From the NCBI GenBank assembly GCA_948470475.1, contig OX419337.1, positions 29,462,872-29,526,871 of the forward strand: a stretch of 64,000 nt of DNA, written 5' to 3'. The translations under genes were made by a program, and so were the position numbers. The stretch comes from Galaxea fascicularis (lineage: Eukaryota > Cnidaria > Anthozoa > Scleractinia > Euphylliidae). Below, in pieces: positions 21,739-34,900 of the stretch. Numbering within the stretch: position 1 is the first letter of the stretch; the number at the start of each line of letters is the position of its first letter. The notes under the pieces were generated by a model. The model was not told the origin of the DNA. It ran no database searches and worked only from the letters and a program-made list of their open reading frames with translations.

Positions 21739-24700
21739 TTATTCTTTTCTTTCCTTGCCCTGTAGGAAAATAAATGTTTTAGCGCCCTCTTCAATCGAGT
21801 GTCGTAAAGTCAAAACCAAGGCAATTACTCTAACCAATCATAACAGACGCAAACAATGCAATGAGCCAACCAGAATTCAAAGCAATTACATGTGACCCAC
21901 GTAAAGCGCGGGAAACTGCGCACGTGCAAGTCACGTTGGTTTTGGTTTTGCTTCTCATTGGTCGAGAAAATGGCGTGAATTTTGCTGGCCAATCAGTGAG
22001 CGAAGAAATGCAAAACCAAAGCAAACGCAATTACCATTGGACATTCAAATTAAAACCGCCCGTCTGTTGTTGATGTCGTCTATAAAATGTTTGTAAGGAG
22101 TGGGGAGTTGTTGGCAATGGTTCAGCAGAGTCTGTTTCCTGTGTAATCCGTTGGTCAGTAGTGGTCAGTACCGTAGGTGATTCATTCAGAGATTCTGTGG
22201 GATGTTATTGTTCATGTCACCGTTTCTCGTCGCTCGTTTGTGTTGAGTCAGTCAGTTCACCTCCGCAGAAGGCTGTGACCATTTAAGAGAAAGGCTCCCT
22301 GGGCTCGATTCTCGGTCTCGGCGTCCTGTGCGGGTTGTGTTCGTTGTTGGTTCTCGTCCTTGCCCCGTAAGGCCTTTTCCAGGTTCCCCTGTTATTCCCT
22401 CTCCTCAAAACTCAACACTTCCAAATTCCAATTCCATCTGTATCGTATCGGCAGTTAGCCTAGCGTCTGCAAAGTACACTGACACTCAAATAGAGTGATT
22501 TATTGATTTATCATTAAAGGCATTTACCTGGCGAATACGTTGTACGTAGTTGAATGCCATTAGGTAGATATCCTTGCCAAAAAATTGTTTGCCTTTTGAT
22601 TTGATCCATTTACTTAAAAATGGGTTTCCACAGACGTTCCGCATGAAAACTCCGATGGAGAAAGGAAAGTGCAGAATTCTCACTTGCTCGAACCTTTTTG
22701 TCTTATCATTGTGGTTCCAGACTTGGTTGATCCTGTAAGAGGCAGTGTACATATCCAACAATATACCCTCCACTTCGTTTTTGGCAAGTGCATTGGTGAG
22801 TGCGTCCAGATCTTCATACACTAGAAACAATGAAAAAGTCATGAGTGCACTTTGACAAGAAGAAGATACCCATTCTGCTTGTATTGTTGGTGGGCACATC
22901 ACGCTAGTAAAAAATAAAACCACCAACTATGAATCAAGTCAAGAAAATTAAATATTGTGGAAGAGTTTTAAGTTTGAAGAACGCGTCAAAGTCTCAGGGC
23001 TGTGCAACATCCCGTATGCGAGTTATTCGGTAAAATGTTCCTCCCAAAATTACAGAGTTCGGTATGGAGAAGCCAAGTTAGTGTACTTCAGCTGTGCACC
23101 AACATGGTGGTCGGAAACGAGTGGCAACAACTAAAGTTTACTTTCCTCTCTTTGCTAAGTTTGCAAACATTTACATGCACACTTCCTCTTATTATTTCGG
23201 CTCTTAAGCCATCTTATGTCACGCGCTGCATCCTATTTGAGGCGTTCGAATCTCGAGAATTTTGCACTTTTGCCTCGTTATCATGCAACCTCATTTCCAG
23301 TGTTGTATTGTAGGCTGCGTTAGTAATTATTGTGTTGTAAGCAGTGTAAAGTACCGTATTGTAAGTAGTGTGACCACCGTATTGCAAGTAGTCCAAGTAT
23401 ATTATTGTCAGTGGTGTAACAACCGTAATGTAAGAGACGTAAGAAATTGTAAGTAGCATTTTCTTATCTGCCTTTCTCAAAGGTTTGGGCGTGGCTTGGG
23501 GCCAGTCTCGATCGAAGCATCACATAATTAATAAAGGCAATTCTGAGAATCAGTACTGTAGCAGCTCTCGTAAGGCTCTAAATTCAATTGGAACTGATTC
23601 GAAAGGAAGAGGTAAAAAAAATAGGAAAGGAGTAGAGTCGTCCATAGTGCAGCGAAGTTAAGCTGAAGTTAACCACGGCAGTCACCTTCCGTCAAATTTT
23701 GTAAATGCAAAGAAGGTAACATTGGCGAATCCAGGGTCTCCCCCTCCGCCCCCGACTTAGTTTTGGATCAAAGCCGAGACCCGCAGGGCCGAGCCGCGAA
23801 AAACCGCGAAAGCGCCAAAACGTTTTGAGAGCGTCCTTTTTTTCTCTAGGTCTGGATCCGTCACTGGGACGTATTATACGCGAAAAGACAAACATGTGCT
23901 TTGGTAAAATGCCAAAATCGCGCTCTTACTTGTAAGAATCGCTCCATGCTCCAGCCCCTTTTTGTAAGCTTCACTGTCCGCCAGAACTCCAAGCTGTTTA
24001 AACGAAATATATACGGTATATGAGGAAGCAGTTATAGTAACCCATTAGTTCCATTTATTAAATAAGCTGTAGTAACCGCGCAATAGTAAATCATGCTCAC
24101 TTGACCTTGCACTAACTAACTTTCTCAACTCAACTCCTTGATGCCGTCTTGATACCATAGTAGCAGTTACAATAGCCATTCCAGTGGCGGATCTAGCAAC
24201 TGCTGAAGTTGCTTATGATTGTATCTTTACGATATTTAAACTTACTGCAATTAACGGCCATTTACATCATTTTCCATGCGTTATTTTGCAAAGCAATCTG
24301 TGCAATGACTCCGAAACATCATTTTCCGCTAAACGGAGACAAAGTCATCAAAGGCTTTTCCATAACGATCGTCCGTGCTAAGACTTCAAATTGGTCTAAA
24401 AGGGCTGGCCTTCTCAATACTATCACCAACCTCTTTGTTTGTAACGTCTGCGTGATCGGTGAGAGTTCCAAACGTCAAGGATGTTGTCATAATTGCACTC
24501 AGGTACGCCATGACGATGATTCCGACAAAAATCCACACGACTCCAACCACGCGTGCTATCAAGAATTTAGGCGTCTTATCACCATACCTAACGGGAACAA
24601 GAACATCATCAGACTCAGGAATGGACAGCAGTTTTAATTTTGACGATCCATCTATCATGTACACCTATGACTCAACATTGAACATTGCATTTCATCAACT

Positions 24701-27700
24701 TACCCAACGGTTGTCATAGAAACGAATGCCCACCAGATTCCTTCCAGTGATCCACGACAGAATCCTGGGGGGAATTCCTCAGCATTTGAATTGGAATACT
24801 GCAGTGAATGTATCCGTTTTAAGAGGATTTCCTTTATCCGAAGAACGTTTGAGATTTAAACGGGTTTTTCTTGTATAATCATTTGTTTTGAGTGCGCTTG
24901 TAACAAGAAAGTTGCGTAGTTTTTGTCGCGTTTGAATAAAATTGCAGGAGTTGCGAAAAGATTCTACCAGTCTCGAGACCGCTGCTTCCACTATTTTCAT
25001 TCAACACGACAAAAACGAAGACAACTTTCTGGTTAGAGGAGCTCTAAAACAAAGGATCAACCCGGCACCTTTAAATGCGAGCAACCGCGATGCAAAACTT
25101 GTCTCTTGTCATTCAAAACATTGATAAATCATCGGGACCTGGGCGATCTTTTAAGGTCACCGATCGTTTCGCGTGAACCTGTACAAAAAAATGTCTATTT
25201 ATAAACCGTTATGTTTTGTGTACGTGAACACTACGTTGAGAACTCGACGGATTGTCCAACTGCATGCAGTCTATCATGACTTCATAATTCTTTGAAGAGT
25301 GCACACCGCTTGGGTTTTAAGCGGCCATCACACGACAAACTAAAGTTGATATACTCGTGTTTGCAAACTCGAACGAGTTGGCTACTGGGGAACTCATGCT
25401 TTCACACGTCAAACACGCGCCAAATCACAACACACGCCAATTTGCAAAATCGCCGCCGTACTCCGCTTGTGCTTTGCTTTTATTGTACGCTTATCACCGT
25501 AGAATTGAGAGAAGAAAGCGTTGGAAAAATATAAATCTGTGAACAAATCCCTACCTAAGCAGAAATCCACCCCTTGCATTGGCGCGAACGATGGGTATTA
25601 AATGATAGGCAACATCATGGTTTGGATCCACCCTTGTGGATCTCATTAGTTGCCGGGAATAGCTTGAGAAAGAGAGTTGCTCTTTAGGCAACGTAATCGC
25701 CTTTGTGACCGAAGTCGAAGCACGAATACTCCATCATGATGGCATATGGCTCGTGACAAAACCTCAGAAATCCGGAAATATTTCTGTGGCCTTTGACACT
25801 ATGGAGGATACCTGCCTCCTTTTCGAAGCGTCTATTTGAGTCGGCGGATTCACCTTTCAACTTCTTTATGCAAATATGGCGCTGCACTTCTCCAAATTTA
25901 AAATCCGCCAAATAGACGACCCAAATGTCCCGCTTCCAAGCTCTTCTTTGATTTCTATTGAGTTCCATGAGAACTCTGGAAACTCAAATGCACGTCGTCG
26001 TTTTTTAGTCAGAGATGGAAGCTTAAAACAAGCCGCCATCTCTTCCTCGCGCAATTCCCTGACTTTCCAGCACAAAATTAAAATATGCAAAATTATTTCA
26101 GTCAAAGGTCTACAATACATTTTTAAACTTCCGGGCTTTTGATAGCCTGGTCGCTTTTTTGTCACGTACACTTTTGATTGTCCTATTCTTCCCGTAAAAC
26201 GTAAGGAATCGTTCTGGACCCGCTCCTGTATATTAAGATGTTTATTATTTAACTGAAATAAAAAATAAAAATAAAAAAATAAACGCGCCGAGTACATTGT
26301 TGAGTTAAACATAAGCACGCGGGAAGTTTTTTTGAACACGTGAGAAGTGCCGAGAGAGGCACGAGCCGTAAGCGATTGTTCCTACACATTTCGAAATGTT
26401 AATGTTACGCAACAATGGACAAAAACAAGCTTTTTTTCAGTAAATATTTATATGTCAAGCGACATCTGAGTAAAATTAAATTGGGACAGACAAAAAATTA
26501 AAAAAATCAACAGTCTAACAATTCCATTTTCTTTCTACAAATCCACGTTTTACAAATCAATGTTTTACAAATCCATGTTTTACAAATCCACCTTTTACAA
26601 ATCCATATTTTACAAATCCAGTCCATGTTTTACAAATCCAATCCAGTCAATATTTTACAATATGCCTCATTACTGGCCTTGGCGTGTCTTCTTTCGCGAT
26701 TCAGACAAATTAAGCGATTTACAATATAATTTTGCGCAAGCTGTCAGACGTTTTTAAAGATCTATCAAGACATTTGCGCCTTGTTTTTTGAAAGTGATTG
26801 GTGTCATAAGTATTAAATTAGGTAGTTTTTTTTTTTCTCATTCATGGTCTTTATTTAGCTCAATCTTATCGGGGCTATGTGTGAAAAAAGCGACAGTGGG
26901 GACTAATTTCCGGAACAAGTCTTTAGATGCCCATAGACCTCTTTCATAATGGCGGCCAAATAAAATATTCTTTTGTTTTAATGCTGATAAGCCTTTCTAA
27001 CCTCGCTGCTATGTGCAAAATACAAAAGAATGTTTGCGCTAAAATGAGGCCAGTAAGTCTAATTAACATAGATACAAAAGAACAATATTATCGGCGGCCA
27101 TTATGAAAGTGGTCTATGTTGTTATTGAAAATTCAAAACTTTACTAAGTGCGAGCTTTAGTTTGGCTTTGACCCCCGAAAATGAATAAAACTGAGATTCG
27201 TCTTACAGGCGGATAAAATTTCGTCAAGAAGAAGGGAAAGAAACGCTGAAGGCTTTTTAAACAGACCAACTGGTGAAATAGACCTGGCGCAGCTTGTTCA
27301 GAATATTTGCACTTATCCAGCGTTATTTCAGTTCTTGCAACTTTATCCAGTCTCGTAATTTAAATTGAAGTTTTCTTATTGCTTGTTCGCTGCTCGTTTT
27401 TTTGTGTTTCTCAGTTGTACAGTTCGTCTTTTTTAAAACGTTAGCCCAGGTAAAAGAAAAAATGAGTAATACTCACCAACGCCCAAATTAGAATTCCAAA
27501 TATTGCACTTAAGAGCACTGCCAGCACCAGGACGGTCCAAGTCTGAAGGAACTCCTTGAGGACATTCCATTTTGCCGCTTGCTCGAGCTGTGCTTCATCT
27601 TTTACCAGTGCAATCCCGGGAGACCGTATTAATTCTTGGAAACACGGATCTTTCTTGATATGTGAGAAAAGAATGGGGAAGACGATGTCAACATCTTTAC

Positions 27701-28076
27701 TCATGCACTCGTTCAGTTCTGAAATATTTTTGGCTTCGTAAGTGTAGTTCAGCCATGATCTGGAGCTTCCGGTGCATAACTGGTTGAATAAATCATTGAT
27801 TGCGTCGTGAAAAATTCCTGTCATATTCCCTGTACTCTGGTTCATGATGTATGGAGGACTTTGAAGCCAACAGACCGTGAGGTTTCCAAAGTTACACGTC
27901 TGCGTAACTCCAGTCGGTTTGCTTTGAGTAGAAGATTTTTGCTGAGCACTTGGTGTCGGGTTAATGGACATGTTAGCAGAATAACTTGTGTTGTAAATCA
28001 ACGAGGGTGTTGACGATGACCGAGCGTCGATTTGAACAAAGATCCAAACGAAATAAGCGCCAAGCTGTCCTCGCAT
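21739..28076 (-). CDS. Glutamate receptor-like channel with potassium-channel pore, copy B (truncated before last helix)
   Basis: Exons: 28076-27477, 24798-24704, 24587-24431, 23993-23930, 22820-22528, 21759-21739. They total 1230 bases, or 409 residues plus stop, with the same splice sites and phases as copy A. The pore exon is nearly unchanged (WWAFVSMTTVG then YGDKTPKF) and the second helix is identical. Differences: a four-residue shortening in S1 (SHIKKDPCFQELI against SHIKNDLYRRLRFRELI in A), scattered changes late in S2, and a stop at 21741-21739 where copy A has TCA. The stop removes the last membrane helix, although the DNA for it survives downstream. Bacterial GluR0 works without that helix, so function cannot be ruled out. 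A recent pseudogene is equally possible. Confidence 0.75.
21825..22080 (+). repeat. CCAAT-rich dispersed repeat, copy 3
   Basis: Duplicate of the copy at 3130-3390, carried along with the block. Confidence 0.8.
22260..22455 (+). repeat. tRNA-derived SINE fragment, copy B
   Basis: Duplicate of the fragment at 3600-3800. Confidence 0.6.
25684..26039 (-). pseudogene. Protein kinase N-lobe fragment with one frameshift
   Basis: From an ATG at 26039 the frame reads MAACFKLPSLTKKRRR, then SWNSIEIKEELGSGTFGS, the glycine-rich loop of a protein kinase. One base is missing at about 25917-25921; in the next frame the sequence continues VYLADFKFGEVQ, HICIKKLKGESAD (the ATP-binding lysine in IKK), RRFEKEAGILHSVKGH (helix C glutamate) and YAIMMEYSCFDF (hinge). 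It then stops. The catalytic loop and the C-lobe are missing. It lies in the intron between receptor B exons 1 and 2 and is absent from copy A. Confidence 0.7.
26530..26662 (+). repeat. Short tandem repeat (ACAAATCCATGTTTT)n
   Basis: About eight units of roughly 15 bases, each TTTTACAAATCCA with small changes. Copy A lacks it. Confidence 0.85.
26935..27115. mobile_element. 181-base MITE, copy B only, with readable empty site
   Basis: Ends AGACCTCTTTCATAATGG and CCATTATGAAAGTGGTCT are inverted repeats. AT flanks both sides. Copy A at 12092-12100 reads CCCATGTTG, which is exactly the empty site. Confidence 0.9.
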
Positions 28077-28784
28077 TTTCACGTTCGAATGTGTTTTACT
28101 GGAAAAGACTGGGTAAACGCTATTACTAAGGCTACAGTTTTACTTTCTTTCGGCTTTAACACGAGCCGACTTCCTCCAAAAGAAAGTATATGCATAATAG
28201 ACTTTCATGACACTGTTTTTCGAACAATTGATGTCAACAATTTCCTATTGGTCGGGTCATTTTGTCTCAGCTCAGACCTCCATACAATTAATATTTACAG
28301 CGCACCGAATACGGTTTTGCAGCTGTTTAGGGAGCCAAATGTCATCCCACTACCGCGCTAAATAAAGCAATCGCATTTGCCGCGCCACTGGCATTAACTA
28401 CAATTGTATGATGACAATTCCCTTCCCTTCAGCGCCACGTACTGTATTTCAAGTCTATGCAAGGACTAACTCTTATTCATAAGTTCTTTAAATGCGCAGG
28501 ACGTTAAGTCAAGATTTTCATTAAACGTGTAAATACTGATACGTCAAAACAAAATTTTTATGAATTCAAACTGAGAAGGCAGCAACAACCTGCTGACGAA
28601 CATTTGGTATGCTTCCGAACAGTCTTCAAAGTTCTTTCATAGCCTTTAAATAAATATACATAGATAATGAGCGTAACCGTCCTGTGCGACCTTAACTAAC
28701 CCTTTCTTTCGGCTTATTTTGCGTACTAAGTAATCGATAATCATAAAGTACGGTTTCAGTTTCCTCGCGATGTTTCTAAACTAC

Positions 28785-29215
28785 AGTTGACTCCCGATAA
28801 CTGCGATAACTCGAACCGTCAAAGGAACACAAAAGGTTGGAGTAGCGGGAGATCGAGTTATCGGGAGATGGGAAGAAATGACCGGAGATTATACAATGTT
28901 TCTTTTAAATGCATTTGATTTCTATTCAAACAACGTGTTTAGTCAGGTTTAATGCGAAAAACGAGTAACTAAGAACACCACTGTGGGTTACCGGAGTACC
29001 TTACAGGATATATGCTATTTATATTTGACGCACTGCGTCAAATTTAAATAGCATATAAATTGAATTCTTGGGGTATGTTTTGACTCATCATTACACTTTG
29101 GAAAAGTGCTTCGAGTTGTCCAGGATAAAATTATAGAGAATATGATCCGATCGGAAAAATGGATAACTTCGAGTTTGTGGAAGTTTCGAGTTATCTAGTT
29201 CGATTTACTGTGGGT
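28785..29215. mobile_element. MITE-like element, copy B
   Basis: Counterpart of 13790-14225, with a small internal repeat (CCCGATAACTGCGATAACTC) at its left end. Confidence 0.6.
29008..29057. repeat. Hairpin specific to copy B
   Basis: TATGCTATTTATATTTGACGCA is mirrored by TGCGTCAAATTTAAATAGCATA. Copy A has only the left arm, so the right arm arose by inverted duplication or was lost in A. Confidence 0.75.
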
Positions 29216-31421
29216 AAAATATTATGGTAAACGTATTGCCCGTTTAAAGCGTCGCATTTCATGTGTGCCGATTTGACTGGGAAGGAAATGAATGTATAGT
29301 TCGACGTTTAAAACCATTACATTCGACAGATTTGAAGTAAATTCGAGTTCTCCGTATCTTTGATTCTCTCTCGATTGAACCAGTCGATACGTCACTGAAT
29401 TTCACTTGAAATCAAATCCATAAATTATGATAACGAGTATAAGCATATTTCACTGGTTTGTAGCAGGGGAGCCTATCACCTAGTTGCAGCCGATGAACGC
29501 GCGACAGTATGCATGAAACTCGATATGCCAATTAATAAGGGCAATTTGTTTAGATTAGAGTTTGAACAAATTTCATCTTCTAACTTTTGGTCTGAAAGCT
29601 CGCTCAGATCCCCGGGGCATTTTAAAACAGAAATTAAAAAAAACTTGTTTCTGGTAAATAATTGAGTTAAATAAGCACTTGGGAATTTTTAAGAGCCCTC
29701 GAGAAGGCGAGAAGCACTCGCCTAAGGCTTGTGCTTCTCAAGGAGCTTCTCTCGTGTTTTTAACGTGCTTGTTTAACTCAACAATGCCCTCGACGCGGAT
29801 TTTAATTTTTTTTTTTTAACAGTGCACGTGTGTGATACAGGGAACGTGTTTTAACGGAGATATAACAAACTCGATTCGACCAATCATAGCGCCCCAGTAA
29901 CTCTTCGAACAATTTAATGATGTCTTATCTGTCAATACTTACTTCCGATGAGCCAAACTGGTTTGGCTTCCTTTAGCGAACGTGATTCTAAAAACCACAA
30001 AATCATTTGTAAGGGAATCGCTTTCTGTTGGGTGTGATCGTTGCATAATGGTAAGCGATTAACAACCAACCGGACGAGATGCCGCGTATCATCACATTAT
30101 GTCTGCAGCATACGCAAGTTTCTGACAAATGTATGCGAAATTGAAAAACCACCGCGCAAATTCTAATACAGGTAGGACCTTCAAATTTGTTAGTAAAATC
30201 GTTTGGTTAGCGACTAAAATCTACAGTTCATAGAATGTTTCTTCAGTTAAGAACTGATTAATTATCTCATTTAAAATAAAAGGACTGCTAAGTTACAATA
30301 AGGAATAGGAAGAACATTCGAAAATATATTTTAAGGTAAATATTTTAAGGCAATAGTTCGCAAGGGAGACATTTTAAGGCAATTTGAAAATTTGCAAGAA
30401 TTTGTCTAAAAAAGCACTGGAATGTGACTGGATGGTAAGAGTTGTAATTCGCCATACTAATCGTTGTAATTTCAAAGAGCCATAAAACATTTCCCCTTTT
30501 GCGATAGACGCCTGTAAAACATACTTGTGTACTTGTGTTCGTGTTTGTGAAAAGTTTATCTCACAAGTGACTGTTGCACCTATTAGAATCTGGACTGAGG
30601 AGTGGTGACAGGCCCTTAGCCAAAATTTTGAATGGGGGAGTGCGTCGGACCGCCATCGGCCGACTACTCGAGCGCCCCCGCAGCGAGTTGGTAGGGGTGT
30701 CTCTTTTTAGAGCCATACAAAACGGCTCTTGTCGGAACCACAACACAAGGAATAGGTAGGCTTGGAAGGCGCAAGCCCACATGCTGTTATAGAGCTGTCA
30801 AGTTGATTTGTTGCCCAAGAGTGAGAGTTTTGATGGCGTAGCCGTATATTGCCACGCTAAAGGTTAAAGTCGTCATCTTTCTGGGGGAAGAGGGAGGGAG
30901 GGGGGGGCTTGCTCCCTTAATTCTGAGCGGAATTTCCACTGTTGAAAAGCGTTTGACGCTGTTACAAAGACGAAATGGAGTGAATTATTTCCAGGATGAT
31001 GCTTCATTAGGTAGTTACTTAACTTCCGCAGCAATGTCTACCTCAAAATGAACTATTTAAATCAAAAACCTTAAATGGGTGAGAAAAAACAGTTTCAGCG
31101 TGAGAGCGAAAGATTGCATTCGTTTGCGTGAGTCTGACGCTTAATGCGCGAGACCAGGAGCTGGCGAGACTTGCGATTGAGATCTGCACTCATTGCTGGC
31201 TGAATGTACATTGATATCCAAGTATCACTTGGATGAATGTACATTTGGCCTGCTTGGCAAAGCGTTCACTTGTCCACATTGAGGCCGCGCGAAATATGGG
31301 GCGAGAGAAAAATGGAGGACGGGGGAGGGGTAGGGGATGGAGGGAACGATTACAAGCAAAATTTTGGTTTTATCAATGGTGCTGATAATATAAATTGACC
31401 TGCGTTCTGGGATTCTAAAAA

Positions 31422-31451
31422 CTGACGTTTCGAGCGTTAACCCTTCATCAG
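31422..31451 (-). ncRNA. Hammerhead-ribozyme-like core (Penelope-type), copy B
   Basis: Minus strand: CTGATGA-AGGGTTAACGCTC-GAAAC-GTCAG, so the core here is the canonical CUGAUGA. Otherwise identical to the motif at 16468-16497. Confidence 0.45.
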
Positions 31452-31969
31452 AGGAAACCCCACGATTCTGAACGCGGCTCCTGATTGGTGTAGCCCACGT
31501 GGCTGGCCGCGTAAAAGGTGCGGCGTGGCTACATTGATTGATAGGTACATTCAAAGCTGTTGTCTCTAATAGCTGCACTATATTTGACTTCATTTCTTTA
31601 GCAGTGCTCCCTCTCAATTAATGACTTTGTCGACGTAGAATTAGCTTGAATACTTATTGCCAGCCTAGTTCCTAGGCGTTCCTTGACAGTTGGGTTTGAC
31701 AGAGCCGAGAACGCCTGGGTACTAGGCTGACTTACGACATCACTTCCCGTTGATGCTTCGGATCATACGACAATCACCCGATTTGTTACGAATTAGTGAC
31801 GAAGCATTTTACGAAGCCAATGGTGTCGAAGCACGTCATCGCCATTTTGTTTCGTCCTGCTTTCCTTGTTGTTTATCTCAAGGTTTCTAACGTAGTTATC
31901 TACGCGTTCAGCAGGTAATTCGAAGACGAAACTAGAGCAAGAGAAAGAAGACATCCCAAGGCTGCCAAT

Positions 31970-34900
31970 ATGGACAATTTGTTTGGACAAAGACCTTTTT
32001 CCATGAGTGCTTTGAAAGATTTTTCGAAACTGTAAGCCAAGGTTTTCTTGCATATCTTTTTTAACTAAGCTTGATGAGTTTTGGATTTGTCTGTACGTAC
32101 GTTGACGTTTAAGCTTAGTTTGAGATTAAATGCTTCGGCCTAATGGACAGCTAAGTTGAGCGATTTTAAAAAGGACAGATTCTTTTAAAGATGCAACCGT
32201 ATCTTCTCGATAATGTAAAGCGATGCATTTCTCATGATAACTGTGTAGCTACGTACGTAGCTACACCCTGCTACACCCCAGTATTGCTTATTCTTAAATT
32301 ATTGGTCAACGTGTGAGTTCATCCAGAAGGGTAAGGAACGTTTCTTATCTACGTGTACCAGGTTTTTGTCTTTCAAACTTCACCTCTAGAATCATTTTTG
32401 GTTTGGTTGCCATGAAGGAGCAGGTGTTCATGCATTGCATAAGCTTTCCACCATAAAATAATTCATTATCTTTTGTTGCGGCGAAACTAGTCTAGGTGCT
32501 TTTACATAAAGTGCTTGTTTCTCATTTTCTATTTGACGCCCCAGACAGGAGAAATCAGTTGCTCAAGACTAACTAATTTTACTTCTGTCTGGTTTGTGTT
32601 GTGACAGATACATGTAAGCTTACTGTACATGCAAACATTTTAAACTACCCAGATTTCCTTCTACATACTAGTCCTGGGTCTTGGTACAGTATTTTCCTTT
32701 TTTCGCATGCCTTACTACAAACTCACAAGTTCTGGAATTGAAACAAACTGTCATTAATGGAGAATTTAAATTCAATAAACTGGAGTTGCATGTATTTACA
32801 GGGTACCTCTTGTTATTACCATTGTGTTCAGCTTTTGGTTTGGCAATTGCAAATAGCAACTCTGTTAATTTAGATTTAGTAGAAATAAAAAAAACTAACC
32901 CAAATGTGAATTTCTACGCTCTGTAACTGGTTGGCTACTGGACGTCTCAGGACCTGAGAAATTTGTGGTTCCAATAAACTTAATATTCATACCCCTCATA
33001 GAAGGTTTTTGGTTCCCTCTCCTGCCCCTTCAGAACTTCCAATTTTAGCTCCATGCTTTTTAAAAACTTTACTTTTTTCCACCCCCTCCCTCTTGGGGGT
33101 GGTATGGATATTTTCTGGAATTAGAAATAGAGGAAAGACTTACAACAATTGAAGGGTTTCATGCAACACTAAAAATTTATTAATATGACTTTTTGAGTGA
33201 TTTTTGTGACTACTATTGCTCACTAATAACAATAGGTGGCATATCAAGAAGCATCACTATTCACCATGCTACAATATTAGGCTTGTCTAATATTCCTTTG
33301 TCTAACATGATTAATGACTAAATCTTTTCATCAACTTTACTTTCCTGTTCTTCAAAGCCCACTGGTATTTAAATATTAGTAATAACTGAATTGCACTGGC
33401 TTACACCTACTGTACCGTTATTTCTTAATAGTGACAAGCCTACACGCCATCACCTGAAAAATGTATATGCTTGCTTGTCTGCCTCTATGCTGACTGCTGC
33501 ACTTGGGAGTGGTGTCCATCTTTTCACTGATATTTTAAAGGTACAATCAATATTATATGTATAGCAATTATTGCTTTGATAGTCCAGGTCAGGCTCCAGG
33601 CAATTCCACAACTTACATGTAGCTCGGAAAATAGAAAAGGAATTAAGTTGAACGTTCAGTCTGTCATTAGTGGTTGTTTGTGTTGGATGCAATGATTCCT
33701 TAATAATAACATTCTGTTTGCTTTTCCTAGGGTGGCTTCTTATCTGCTATTGTCTCCCTTGGGTTCTTGATTGCACTTGCAGTCACCCCTCATGATGGAA
33801 AGAATCAATTGAAAAGGATGGGTAAGTGCAGCATGCAAGTAGAGTGCCATAAATACATGAACTTATCACTTACACTGTAGTGCCCTGCTTAATCAGTAAG
33901 TTGTTTTAGATCCAAGAAATTACAGTGTGGCATGGTATATGATTCAATGCATTATTTCTGTCCTCACAAAGTTTCTAATAAGCAGTTGATGTTGTTGTTA
34001 TTACTTTTTTTAATTTTCTGCTGAACTTCCTCCCTTTATGCATCTATGGCATTGTAGGCCATAGTACCTTTATGGTTGAATATACTTGACACCATCCTGA
34101 CAGTTGAAAAAAATAACTAAAGGTTTTATATTGATGGAGCCAAAAGATTCTTACTGCTGTGTGAATCATGAAATGTGATGGTGCTGAGCAAGACTTTGCT
34201 CAAAAAATAAAGGAGGCTCAAAAGCTCTGAACCCTTGAAATCTAGGATGCACAGTGTGTGACAATCACTAGCCAGACAGGCAAGCAGCAAAAGTCCACTA
34301 AGGTCACAATAGAAAAGAAGTGATGTCCAAAGATCAGCAGCTTTACAGAAACAACTTCCAAATAATAATTGTACAGGACCTCACTCAACACTGGCCACCC
34401 AACACATCGCTTATCTGCACACTCCTAGGAATAATGTGAACAGGGGTACATTTGATGTCCCTGAATTATATTTTAGCATCAAAGTACCGGTAAGGAGAAA
34501 ATTAATGATGAGGCTACTGGGATATATCTGGAAATTTGTATGGGCCACATGCGATTTTGCATTTGTAAATAATCATTACATTTACTGTACATGTAGTTCA
34601 TAAAACAAAATATTTGGATCAAACTCTCCTTACAACCAGTACAGTGAGCAGTTAAGTTTTGATAACAAGATTAATTTCAATGGGAAACCATATGTACGTG
34701 TACTGCATACAAAACTTTGTGGTTGGTTGATCATTTCTTTTATGATAATTTCAATTTGATTCATTGCATGCCACTCAAACATGTGCTAAAGGGTTTTTTT
34801 TAATTATTGTGCTGAGGGATCTGATCCAGTTGTCCTATTTTCTGGGTAACCCTGCAAACTATTCTTTTCTTTAAATACATAAGTCCTTGTGGTTAGTTTA

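Larger units (their letters stand above)
28200..31969. other. Upstream region of receptor B and of TMBIM6
   Basis: Divergent intergenic region shared with copy A. It holds the MITE at 28785-29215, the inverted repeat near 31661-31732 and the hammerhead-like motif at 31422-31451. The promoters of the minus-strand receptor and plus-strand TMBIM6 must lie here, but no TATA box or initiator could be assigned with confidence. Confidence 0.5.
20800..31977. repeat. Segmental duplication, copy B
   Basis: Same-orientation partner of 2156-17002. It keeps receptor gene B, its flanks and the region leading into an intact TMBIM6. It lacks the 3.1-kb segment of copy A and carries its own insertions (kinase fragment, MITE at 26935). 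Confidence 0.9.

Noticed and set aside
31225..31617. 130-residue minus-strand frame in copy B
   Set aside because: The matching region of copy A has no equivalent frame in the track, and there is no recognisable domain.
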